In this document: positions 24,375-33,599 of the stretch, piece by piece
Numbering within the stretch: position 1 is the stretch's first letter
Layout of the letters: each line of letters begins with the position of its first letter
From: Malus domestica
Lineage: Eukaryota > Streptophyta > Magnoliopsida > Rosales > Rosaceae
DNA length: 64,000 nt
Direction of reading: 5' to 3'
Assembly (NCBI RefSeq): GCF_042453785.1
Contig: NC_091669.1
Location: forward strand, 32,815,001-32,879,000
Translations under genes and position numbers: made by a program
Notes under the pieces: generated by a model
The model's database searches: none
Told to the model about the DNA's origin: nothing
Seen by the model: the letters and a program-made list of their open reading frames with translations, nothing else

Positions 24375-25397
24375 CAATTGAATTAGGTGAATGACTTATC
24401 TTTTTTCACGTGTGGATCTGACCGACAAGGGCTCTTCCCTTATCTTATCTTTTTCAAAATTATCATGAGTGGAAAAATACAGATGGGTATGGAAATGATG
24501 TTGTTGGAGACTTTCTTCCCCACTGAGTCAAAAGATAAACAGCATGCCTGGCTCTTTCGGCCATTTTCTTCCCCGAGAGCTTGCTACCCTCACTCCGGTT
24601 GCATCCGTATTATTCCATCTGCCTGGAAAACCATGGTCAGAGTGTCGGAGGGCAAAACGGGAACTGAAATGGGCTGCTCCGGCTGCTCGCTGCTGAAGAG
24701 CACTCATGTCACGGTGCTGATGGCTGACTGTTCCCGTTGGATGGTCTGTGTCTGGAGCAACCAATGCTCTGGGCATATATGGTTTAAGAAGTTTGGTTTC
24801 CAAGTCACTCCTGACTCTCCTCTAAAAAATGACAGGAGCATATGGAGCTTGTGTGGTCAGTGCTTCATTCTCCGTCACAGCACTCGCAGCCATAATTGAT
24901 ACGGTTTTCTGCGATATTCTCTGACCTTCTTGCTCTCTCTCTCTCTCTCTTTAGACGAGGGGTGGACGAGAGAGAAACTGTGGTGCTCGATCTTGGTGAC
25001 GGTGTTGTTTCAGGTGAGCACAGTGAGCTCCAGAGAATGATCAGACGGCGGAGAGTCTTGAGGTGGGTACTCCACTTCTGTCGAGAACCGTCTCGCCAAA
25101 ATTGTGTGAGGATGGTGGTTGTCTTTTGGGAAAAGTGGAATTGGACCAGTGTGCCAGTCGGCGGTCGAGACGGTACTCTCCGGAGACGGTCTTTTGGGTT
25201 TTGCCGACGTGTCGCAAGGACCACGACGCTCACTGAAGCACTTGGGTATGGCGGCAAGTTTACATTGATGCACTTAGGAGTCTTAACCAGGTACATAATC
25301 TCCAGATCCAAGCAATTGGAGATGGTGGCGAATCTTTTACCTCTCGCTCATCTTATCCGATTCCTCTGCGTCGATTTTTTCAGATTGTACGAAAAAA

Positions 25398-25711
25398 TTA
25401 TCGTTCAAGAGATATGTGCAGATCGGACAAGTTATTCTCGTCACCCACGGCAGGCTCGTCGTCATCGTCGATGAATAGACCAAAACAGGGCTCTGGTTGA
25501 TGCACCTGGTAGCTTCTGAAGTGATCTTGAAGTGAAAAGAGGGCCTGAATCCGACGGGCCTTCGTCAGTCTCGTGGATCGTGCTACTGCTTCTGGCGGTG
25601 CATGCTTGCTGCTGAGGAAGAGAGCAAGGGACTGACCTCCAACTTTCAGTCTCATCAGTCTTGTTGAGAGACGCTTGTTTTCTAACAGAGTGGAATTCAT
25701 TTGATGAAACA
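25398..25711 (-). other. Unidentified open frame near the 5' end of the nested element
   Basis: From an ATG near 25711 (MFHQMNSTLL) the sense strand stays open for about 100 codons to 25398, including an acidic FIDDDDEPAVGDE stretch. It resembles no domain I know. Its position just after the primer-binding site is where a gag N-terminus would begin, so it may be a gag remnant, but I do not recognise it. Confidence 0.25.
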
Positions 25712-25843
25712 TGGTCAGAGAGAGAGAGAACTCTGTGTCTGTTTGAGATTTAGATCTTTTCAGTTTCTGGATTTTTGCAGATTTTGCAGATTCACGATGG
25801 AGATGAAAAAATGATAGAGAACCGACACAACTTTTCGTATCGT

Positions 25844-25863
25844 TTCCCACAGACGGCGCCAAA
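25844..25863 (-). other. Primer-binding region of the nested element
   Basis: Minus strand TTTGGCGCCGTCTGTGGGAA directly follows the 5' LTR and fixes the element's orientation. Confidence 0.7.
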
Positions 25864-26287
25864 TGTTGATGCACAAAACCGGATGGTCTTGGAACAACGT
25901 AAATCCGACCGTGAATCTGCACAAACGCTCAAGAACACGAAGAACACAAAGAACACAAGGATTTTATCGTGGTTCACCCCAATGTTTGGGCTACGTCCAC
26001 ACTGTAGTTGATTGTGTTTCTCTGTATGTGTATGGATACAAGTGTTTGGGGAAGTCCCCCGGAGAAAGGAGGGTGAGGGAGAAGGAAGGAGAGCCTCTTG
26101 AATTGTATGAGTTCTCTCTCTCTAAAAGTATGAGAGCTTTGAGCCTTGTAGGATGGCTTGGCTATTTTCCTCCCTTAGAATGAGGGGAGGAGTCCCCTTT
26201 TATAGAATAAGGGGCTCCTCCTCTTTTACAAAGTATGGGCTTTAGTGTGAGGCCCAAATATACGAGGCCCAATGTATGGTACCAACA
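25864..26287 (-). repeat. 5' LTR of the nested element
   Basis: Same sequence as 22858-23286 apart from a 5-base deletion. The minus strand carries CTATAAAAGG at about 26196-26205, a good TATA box for transcription into the element. Confidence 0.92.
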
Positions 26288-26732
26288 GCGATGCTTATAG
26301 TTTCATTTGGAAGTTCTGTCAAACTCAGGGGGAGTATCCAGAAATATATTCACTTGTCCTTAACGTACTCTTTTTCCCTACACTTAGGAGCATTTTTCCC
26401 ACTAGGTTTTTGCTACCTGACTAGATTTTGATGAGACACCCATCCTAGATTGGTCATACCCTTGTGTACGTCCTACTTGAATCTCGAAGACATATAGTTT
26501 TGACTTACTGCAACTTCTCACTTTTCTCCTTTAGCTATGGGCTTTTGTCCTACCTTGGATTTTGCCATAGCAAGGTTTTGTGAGTTTTATCACCCATGCA
26601 TTCTTCTGTTTGTTTTGAGACTAGCATGTGCTACTTGTGTCAACTAGACGAGACGACTTCATCAACTGTTTCTACATTTTCCTGAAGATCTGATGCACCA
26701 TCTACTTGAGTATTTGCACACTCAAGGGGGAG

Positions 26733-26981
26733 TGTTGTGACATATGTTCTAATACATATTGTGACTGTGTAAATCCTAAGTAAAGATAGATTAGGAATCC
26801 TTTTGGGATCTAGAAGGTCTTTCCTAATAGACTTTGTATTACTTGAAGAGCAAGTTTCTCTTTTCCTTATTACTATAAATAAAGGCACAAGGATTGGGGA
26901 ATTAACACACAATTCCTCAAGTTCATTCTCCACTCTCTTTCTCTCTATGCCGCACCCCTCAGTTAAATATAGGCCACAACA
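26733..26981 (+). repeat. 3' LTR of the copia element
   Basis: Preceded by the purine run CTCAAGGGGGAG and followed by TTATT, the same 5-mer that precedes the 5' LTR. Confidence 0.92.
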
Positions 26982-26986
26982 TTATT

Positions 26987-27356
26987 GAAATTTTCAAAAT
27001 TATTGTTGTAATTTTTTGCCAATATTTTAAATTATTTTCTAAGTTGTGGACTCTTTTTTAAGATATAATCATGGTTTTTCATTCAAAATATTTATCTAAT
27101 TATCTCTTTTTTATATTTTTTTTGTACAAAATATTTTTTTCTCCCAAAATTAAAATATTATTTTATCTTCAAGATAACCAAAATCGTGGACGTTGGATCT
27201 TTATATTTTTTTTAAATTATTATGTACACATTTTGTTGAGAGAATTATTATGTATACATTATTAGTACGTTTATTATTGGTTTTCATACGTTTTGTTTTG
27301 TTCATATTATCGATTGATACATTTATTTTTAGTTTTTTGTATGTTTAGAAGATGTG
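26987..27356. other. AT-rich intergenic sequence
   Basis: Very AT-rich with T runs. It is the original target-side flank of the copia insertion. No gene seen. Confidence 0.45.
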
Positions 27357-27577
27357 ACTACTGACATTCCGGCTAGAAGATGAGACTACGAGACAGATGT
27401 CCAGGGTTGGAGGGGTAGAGGAAGATCTACAAAGACTTTGGAAGAGACTCTAAGAAAAGACTTAGAGTACTTGGATCTAACGGAAGACATGACACAGAAC
27501 CGAGTGCAATGACATTCTATGATTCATATAGCCGACCTTACTTAGTGGGAAAATGCTTTGTTATTGTTGTTGTTGTA
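27357..27577 (+). mobile_element. LINE (L1-type) 3' end fragment
   Basis: A plus-strand frame with small disruptions reads like the C-terminus of plant L1 reverse transcriptases: GRGRSTKTLEETLRKDLEYL, then DLTEDMTQNRVQ and SMIHIADLT, followed by a (TTG)n-like tail (TTGTTATTGTTGTTGTTG). Only the extreme 3' end is present, as in 5'-truncated LINE insertions. Confidence 0.65.
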
Positions 27578-27752
27578 CGTTTAGCTTTGTACATGTCATT
27601 GATTGGTACGTTTAATTTTAATTTTTGGTATGTTTGATTTTAATTTTTGGTACATATCATTGGTTGATAACTTAATAATTATCTCTCTTTGTTTTGGATT
27701 AATAATTTATTGATAACAGAATAATTATCCTCTCTGTTTTGGATTAATAACT

Positions 27753-28512
27753 TTGTTGTCTGGCTGTAGCCATGCGGGGCTTACCGATGAAGGACGAAGC
27801 TTATTTGATAAAATGAAGGTGGGTTATGGCGTGTCACCAACAATTGAGCATTATGCTTGCTTGGTGGATCTCTTGGGTAGAGCCGGTAGAATTAAGGAGT
27901 CCTTAGATGAAGTGGAAAGCATGCCGGCTCCAAGGCAATGTTTCTCTTGCGGAGCGTGCTGCAATGAAGTTGTTTGAGCTTGAACGAAACAATCCTGGGA
28001 ACTATGTGATGCTCTCAAGCATTTATGCAAATGCAGGAATGTGGGACGGTGTGAAAAGGGTCAGGGAACTAATGAAGGATAGGGGAATTAAAAGAGAGGC
28101 TGGATGCAGTTGGATACAAATAAAGAACAAAGTTCACACATTTGTAGCAGGTGGCGGTTTTGAATTTCGTAATTCAGCTGATTTTAAAAACGTTTGGAAA
28201 GATTTGATGGATGCTATGGAAGAGGTTGGTTATATCCTTGAGACCAGTGCTGTGCTACATGATGTAAATGAAGAAACCAAAGCAATGTGGCCTTGTGGAT
28301 ACAGTGAAAGAGTCGCACTTAAGTTCGCACTTGTCCACACTGCTGCCGGAATACCAATTAGGATTATAAAGAACTTACGCATTTGTGCAGATTGCCACTC
28401 CTAGATGAAAATAGTTTCAATGATTCCAGGGAGAGAGATTGTTTTGAGAGACGCAAATCGCTTCCACCATTTTAAAGGAGGAGCATGTTTTGTAATTAAG
28501 GACTACTGGTAA
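27753..28512 (+). pseudogene. DYW-class PPR protein, C-terminal relic
   Basis: DYW-type pentatricopeptide proteins are organellar C-to-U RNA editing factors. The remnant opens inside a PPR motif (LSGCSHAGLTDEGRSLFDKM, then YACLVDLLGRAGRIKE), passes through E/E+ motifs (NPGNYVMLSSIYANAGMWD, then AGCSWIQIKNKVHTF) and ends in a DYW domain with the correct terminal tripeptide at 28501-28509 and a TAA at 28510. Lesions: about 18 residues are missing with a frame change near 27930, where a WGALLGACR-like segment belongs; a TAG at 28402-28404 follows the CADCHS zinc site; and the catalytic HSE motif reads YSE, losing a zinc-binding His. No upstream PPR repeats or start are visible. The LINE fragment sits just before it. 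Confidence 0.85.
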
Positions 28513-28644
28513 CAACACAATTTTTTCTTGCTTTTTTCGAGGTTCTTTTTACAAGTAATCTTCATTTGGATTTCTGTTTAAATACTAATAGATGGAACCC
28601 CAGAAAATACGTAAGAATTATGAGTTCAAACGTACAAAGAGTTC

Positions 28645-30854
28645 TCAATGAAGAAGACGTTGGCGGAGATCATACTCTTTTAGAGTTGAAGCTGTGATAA
28701 AATTTCCCCCAACTTCTTCAGGAACTAAGTAATCAGGGTCTTCAGAACTGTCTACATCTTCAGGTAAGTTGGTGTCAACCCACGAGGACCAGTTTAAATC
28801 ACTATCTGCTTCCCATGACAACTTCTGGTTTCGTTGCATGCCATTAACCTTCTCAATCAATGTATGTAACAACTGATGGTTCAACACTTCATAGTCCCTG
28901 CATCGTTTGAAAGGCATGCTTTTAGATATAGAAATCAAATATTCATCTTTCAGCTCGAATTTCTAAGTTTCTGCATTTATCATACCTGTATGTGAAAATT
29001 GCATATATTAGCTGAACTAAAGCAATGACTGCAAAGATTGACCGGAAAAGGTTTATTTTCCATGTTTGGTGTTCAATGTCACTCACTGTGAAGCGAATTA
29101 TCGCTACTTCTATCAAGAAAGTAGTGCACAGCCCTGTAATATACAGCAGTAGAATATAAGTTTAGTGAACCACTGCAAACTCTGAGCATTTTTCCTTTTT
29201 TTTTATAATGATATAGTTTACATACCGATATATAGCCATGGTCTCACTGTGTATGTTTGCTTTGTGCTTGTGAACATGTAGATAACAAAGATTGATATAG
29301 AGTAAATAAAGAAAGCTTTGATTATGCGCGACTCAAGCAACATAGCATTGTGCAAAGCAAAGAGTTTATCTAATGCAACGAACATGCTGGCTTGCTTTGA
29401 TTCAAAAGATTCCTGTTTGCATAAAACCGAGAATCAATGAGACAATTACAAAAACCAGTCGAAGAAACCTCATTAAGAAGAAACTATATGCTAAACAAAC
29501 CTGAGCTGCCAAGATAGACTTTGAATTTTCCATCAAATGATCGTGAACCTGCTGAAGTTGTTGTTGCTTCTGAAGAAGCTCTTCTTGTTGTCGATGGCCA
29601 TATTCCGCTAATCGTTGAAGTGTACTCCTGCAATTTGATAATGTATTAGAGAAATTATACAGGTTCTCTGGACTTTGACAAAATTTTCTTAGTTTTACCT
29701 GCTCTCTTCTAACGCTTCAGATTGAAATTTGGTTAAAAACTGAAGATCCTTGAGAGCGGTCGTCTGTCCATCTAGAAGCTGATGCTGCTTATCCAAAGAG
29801 AGCCCAGCCATATTCCCAATATCGTCAGCTTTGGATTGCAGATTTTCCATCCGAGATGACATTTCACCTCCAACTTTAATGATCTCCTTTTCGATTTCTA
29901 CAGCTTCATCTCTCAAGTTATCGATTTCTTTACCCAATTGGCTGTATGAATCTTGCAGCACTGCCATCCCTTCGTTTAAATTTCTCTTCATTTCTACTTG
30001 ACCTTCTTGTAGCTCTGACTGAGAAGCTTCGATTTTCTTGGATTGCTCGTAAACTGCTGCCGAATGCTTCAACACTATGCCTATATGATCTCCTACATTT
30101 CTTGCAGTTTCCGCCACTTGCTGTGTCCGAAGATCAATTGAATTCAAAGAGTCATATATTTGATTTGAGCCCTGCAGTAGGTATTCTGCTTTCTCTTCAA
30201 TTGTTTCCAACTTGGTCTCTGCATATTGTGCTGAGTTCTTAAGTTCATTCACTAATCTCTCTGTTTCATGCTTAAATACTCGAGCCCTAGCAACGACACG
30301 AAACAAAATTCATTTTAGTTTTTCTAACGAACATAAACATTTCATTCACTTTGCACAAAAATTATAATACTTAACTGTAACTGATGGCAGATAGAGTTGG
30401 TTTCAAGGTAGAATTCCAAATAGACCTTGTGCTCATGGTCATTCAAACTCTTGAGGCATTTATGCATGGCAGATTTCGAGTCACACGAAGGAAAAGGAGG
30501 CCTGCCGGAATCCTTCTGAAAGCAATCACTGAGATGCCAAGCAAATCTTGACCGCTTGTCTTCAACAGCGAAAATCTCCGAGCACCCAGCAAAGAGATGT
30601 CGGTAAGCATTTTGCCAACAAGAGTCTGAACCTACCAGTTTCTTCTTAGCATTTTCGACAAGCCAGATTCCCTTCTGGTCATCAAGACCATCCATGGAGA
30701 ATTTACCAACTGAACCACCGGAAGCGTCCTTCGTACCAGAAGGGTTTTCGCTCGAGTAGGTCTTGTCGGACGAGGAGAACCAACCCCATGAGTGACAGTC
30801 CAACGGAGTCGATACCAAAATCAGCAGAAGTAGAAGATTACGAAGATTCCCCAT
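28645..30854 (-). CDS. GEX1: GAMETE EXPRESSED 1-like nuclear-membrane protein (KAR5/Brambleberry family)
   Basis: GEX1 proteins act at the nuclear envelope in gametes and embryos and are needed for nuclear fusion. Six exons on the minus strand: 30376-30854, 29699-30286, 29501-29627, 29226-29412, 28986-29133 and 28645-28897. All have GT-AG borders and compatible phases, giving about 593 residues. The start at 30854 (MGNLRNLLLLLILVS) provides a signal peptide; an in-frame ATG 17 codons earlier would spoil it. Residues 79-156 form the cysteine-rich KAR5-type domain (Cys 79, 91, 111, 124, 133, 156). Exon 2 encodes a long coiled coil, and exon 3 continues it (QQEELLQKQQQLQQVHDHL). Membrane segments are at about 429-447, 461-475 and 488-508, followed by an acidic tail containing DYEVLNHQLLHTLIEKVN and WSSWVDTNLPED. 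No stop, frameshift or insertion was found. Sexual-phase expression is expected from the family but not visible here. Confidence 0.92.
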
Positions 30855-31892
30855 CTGAGGTAGGTATTTTAATTTTCGAGCAATTTTGTGAAACCTGCAC
30901 TGCACAATTTTACGAGTTTATGTATTCTTCTATTGCAATATATATAATATTATCCATCCATAAGAATTGAAGCTTGGAGTTCAAGAAACGCAATTGAAAA
31001 GATTGCGACTTTTTAATTTGTTTAATTTATATGCAGGACTTTAGCCATCTGTGCCAAACCAAAAAACAGAAATGGAAAAGACAAAGTAGAAAATGAATGC
31101 AAAAACAACATCTAATCTCTTTGAGTCGAGTCTACATGATTCATCACAAGTCACATGAATGCGTGATAAGTGATGTAAATTCATGAAGATATATCTTCAG
31201 TTGTATATAAAAAAATTTGTTATTTATTTTGTAGTTTTTTGTCGTTTTTATCTTAAACTGTTCAGTAAGATCATCGTTTTTATAAACAGTGACAGAATTT
31301 TTGTAAACAAAAATAGTTACTGAATTTGATTAACCAAATCGTACAATCTAATCAAATTTAAGGATTTAAAGATAAAAGATTATGCGAAAAAAAAGAAGTT
31401 AAAAACATGAAAAAGTAAAAAGGAAAAGGAGAGGGGGGTGACCTGGCTGCCTGGGTGGGTTGGAGATTTCTTGTTTCCAAATTCCAATAGCGTCTCTGAA
31501 TCTGTCTCCACAAATCGCAACTAATAATTTATAAAATAAAATAAAAATAAAAATAAATCAGACAGACGTAACCTTTGATATAAAAGGAAGGAACTAAACG
31601 GTGCGTTTTTTTTAATAAGGCGCGTAGTGGTTCGTATTCGTCTTCTCCTCTCCCGCGGAAGCATATAAACAGGTTTGCCAAAATCCTAAATTGGGCCAAT
31701 CAGACCCACTTCTAAATTATGATTGCTGGCCCACTTTTATTTATTTTTATTTTCATATGATTCCTATATTTTACTTCTTATTTGTGTTGAGTATATTTTA
31801 CTTCATTATTTGGTTATTTATTTTTCTATTATTAATCTCTACATATAAAAGAAAAGGACCAATTTGATTAATCTTTAGACGTTTAAGAAATA
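30855..31892. other. Upstream region of GEX1 and intergenic
   Basis: On the minus strand a TATATATATT-like stretch near 30938-30948 could serve as a TATA box, and CTACCTCAG directly before the ATG could be a splice acceptor of a 5' UTR intron. The rest, including a GGGGTGG-rich patch near 31435, shows no gene. Confidence 0.35.
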
Positions 31893-32046
31893 GGGAACTT
31901 TAACGAAAAGCTCATCGGACTGTTCACTTTAACAAAGAACCCACATTTTTACACTAAAAAGTCAATCATGGTACTATTGACTTTACCCTTTATTTTGTCC
32001 TTATCGTTAAAACTCAAAGTTTTCAAGCTCTTTTCATTAGTTTTCC
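31893..32046. mobile_element. MITE-like element, about 154 bp
   Basis: Starts GGGAACTTTAACGAAAAGCT and ends with the reverse complement of GGAAAACTAATGAAAAGAGC, giving roughly 22-bp imperfect terminal inverted repeats. The internal CACATTTTTACACTAAAAAG resembles a very common short repeat of apple-tribe genomes, from memory. Confidence 0.6.
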
Positions 32047-32059
32047 TAAAAAAATATAC

Positions 32060-32237
32060 AAGGGGCCACTTAGTACTATAATCTAGTGGCGTTCCTCTTT
32101 GCGTGTAAGTAAGAGGTCTTAGGTTTGATTCTCGCCAAACGTGAATTTGAACCACATTATTGCTAGCCCTTTGTGAGACTTAGCCTACTCCCCTGCTCCC
32201 TAAGTATAGATAATATCGTTTGTTCACAAAAAAAAAA
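32060..32237 (+). mobile_element. tRNA-derived SINE with A tail
   Basis: About 178 bp. An A-box-like TAGTACTATAATCTAGTGG near the start, a B box GGTTTGATTCTC at 32122-32133, then a body ending in a ten-base A run (32228-32237). No clear target duplication, since the left flank is already A-rich. Confidence 0.7.
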
Positions 32238-32804
32238 TGTAAATGTGCTTAGACCTACCTAGGAGCCCATTTGGCCTGAAGATAATTGGATAGAAAATGA
32301 TAACATCAATTTTTCATCTTATGTACTTGTTGGAGATAGACGAACATTCATTATATACTTGTTCCCATATCTTCTAGTACTTGATATGTATCATTCTATT
32401 TTTCAATTTAAGTTTTCTAATACAATTTTTTAAAGTATAAATAACACTCATTTCTATAATAAATTTAATAAATTTAATTAGATTGTATAGACCGTTTAAA
32501 CAAGTCGTTGTATTAACTTCAAAATAGGAGATTAGATTGTATGGAACATTCAAACGAGTGGTTAGCGAAGTATTAACTTATATGTTAGAGCTTCAGCGTT
32601 AGTGTACTAGTACCATAGCAAACTAGAACAATTTATATCAAATCAAAGCGAAGGAGCTCTGAAATAGCCACATACCCATACGGCTCTTATACAATTTGAA
32701 AAAGGTAAAAAGCACCAGTAAGAAGAAAGTGAAACTGGCAGTCATACACTATACAAACTAAGAGCAACAAACATAAAGGCCGATGCTTTTCCATGTCAAC
32801 CCTT
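32238..32804. other. 3' flank of the ZFP4-like gene
   Basis: AT-rich. It should contain the 3' UTR of the minus-strand zinc-finger gene, but no clear polyadenylation signal was fixed. Confidence 0.4.
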
Positions 32805-33599
32805 TCATAGTTTCAGTGTGAGATCTGGTGCAGAGTTGTCTTTGACGTCCACGGGCGGTGTCACCTCTGCAAAATTCAAATTTGAACTTTCATGAGTCAG
32901 TACAAAACTTGGGTGAGTAGAGTTACTTGTCTCCGCAGCGCTAGCCTGGCGGAAACTACCAGGCCATAAGAGCTCCACCCCATCATCCACCAAGAAAATT
33001 GGTACCCCCATGTACCCGTGTTCAAATCGTGCACCGCTCCCAATCTCGGCAGGCCTCACTGGCGGTGCAAACCCTTGATGCACTGATGAGTGTGCTCTGA
33101 TACCTAGTGATCTGAATGAAGATCCGTGAAGAGGCAAAGATGCCAGACTTGCGTAGCTCTCGGAGAAAATACTCATTCTCATAGCGCGTTTTGCCAGCGT
33201 CCTTTCTTTCTTGTGTGCATTTTGGTGTCCACCAAGCGCCTGTGAGCTCAGGAATTTGCATTGACAGTAATTGCAAGAAAAAAGTCTTGGACTGGCTGAT
33301 GTTATGTTCTGAGATGAAGGTTCATTGCTGCTCTCACTCGTGCTCGACAATGAGAGTCCTGTCGAATCCCTTCTCCCTAAGTCCTCCTTATTGAAGCTAT
33401 GTGTCAAATCAAGGGAAACTGCAGGACCCAATCCTTGCTGAGCTGCATTGAGATTTGAAAAATGGAAAGAGTTAGCCGCGCTGTCTTTGGAGGTATTAGC
33501 AGATGTATCTTGGATGGAGATGTTAGAAGCAACTTGGCTGCTAACATCAGAGTCATTTGCCGATGAGGCTTCCACTTCAAGGTCAATATATGTGTTCAT
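32805..33599 (-). CDS. Single C2H2 zinc-finger protein with EAR motif (ZFP4-like)
   Basis: A single coding exon of 264 residues. The N-terminus ([13 protein letters not shown]) is typical of the ZFP1/3/4 group of plant one-finger transcription factors. The finger is [20 protein letters not shown] followed by AH: Cys109, Cys112, His125 and His129, with the plant-specific QALGGH at 120-125 that contacts DNA. A basic [13 protein letters not shown] segment follows. The C-terminus DLTLKL (259-264) is an EAR (LxLxL) repression motif that recruits TOPLESS-type corepressors; SLDLT at 62-66 is a weaker internal match. It should act as a nuclear transcriptional repressor; in Arabidopsis this group affects hormone responses and trichome or seedling development. 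On the minus strand, ATGCAG|GATG near 33708 suggests a splice acceptor in the 5' UTR, so transcription likely starts further upstream (up to about 35.2 kb). No lesion seen. ZFP4 is the best family guess; ZFP1 or ZFP3 are possible. Confidence 0.9.
   Translation of the reverse strand: MNTYIDLEVEASSANDSDVSSQVASNISIQDTSANTSKDSAANSFHFSNLNAAQQGLGPAVSLDLTHSFNKEDLGRRDSTGLSLSSTSESSNEPSSQNITSASPRLFSCNYCQCKFLSSQALGGHQNAHKKERTLAKRAMRMSIFSESYASLASLPLHGSSFRSLGIRAHSSVHQGFAPPVRPAEIGSGARFEHGYMGVPIFLVDDGVELLWPGSFRQASAAETSNSTHPSFVLTHESSNLNFAEVTPPVDVKDNSAPDLTLKL

Larger units (their letters stand above)
22858..26287 (-). mobile_element. Young non-autonomous LTR retrotransposon nested in the copia element
   Basis: LTRs are 22858-23286 (429 bp) and 25864-26287 (424 bp). 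By eye they are identical except for one 5-bp indel near the outer TGTTGATGCACAA end. GCGAT flanks the element on both sides (22853-22857 and 26288-26292). Orientation is minus: just inside the right-hand LTR the minus strand reads TTTGGCGCCGTCTGTGGGAA, a typical primer-binding region for plant Ty3/gypsy-type elements, and inside the left-hand LTR it reads ACTTGGGGGACTCC, a polypurine-like tract. The 2.6-kb interior encodes no protease, reverse transcriptase or integrase, so it must have been moved by proteins supplied in trans. Confidence 0.92.
16760..26981 (+). mobile_element. Decayed Ty1/copia retrotransposon with both LTRs
   Basis: 5' LTR 16760-17008 and 3' LTR 26733-26981, each 249 bp (TGTTGTGACATATG...CACAACA or CTACAACA), flanked by TTATT at 16755-16759 and 26982-26986. 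After the 5' LTR comes CATTATCAGCACG, the candidate primer-binding site; before the 3' LTR is the polypurine run CAAGGGGGAG. Pol remains are heavily stopped and frameshifted. Integrase-like sequence lies at about 20370-20830 (CGPFRYFFVLV, then KSIRLDN and VEHQVPHVHT), reverse-transcriptase-like sequence near 21990-22080 (NFKMNDLGKTRHYL), and RNase H-like sequence near 22390-22510. The two LTRs differ at about 20 positions (roughly 8%), so the insertion is old. The length is inflated by the nested element at 22858-26287. Confidence 0.9.

Noticed and set aside
24387-25474. Frames of 170 and 192 codons in the nested element
   Set aside because: They run antisense to the element, have no recognisable domain and are composed of low-similarity filler; not supported as genes.
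25863-26183. 106-codon frame identical to one at about 22880-23182
   Set aside because: Both are inside the two LTRs of the nested element; the identity reflects LTR duplication, not a gene family.
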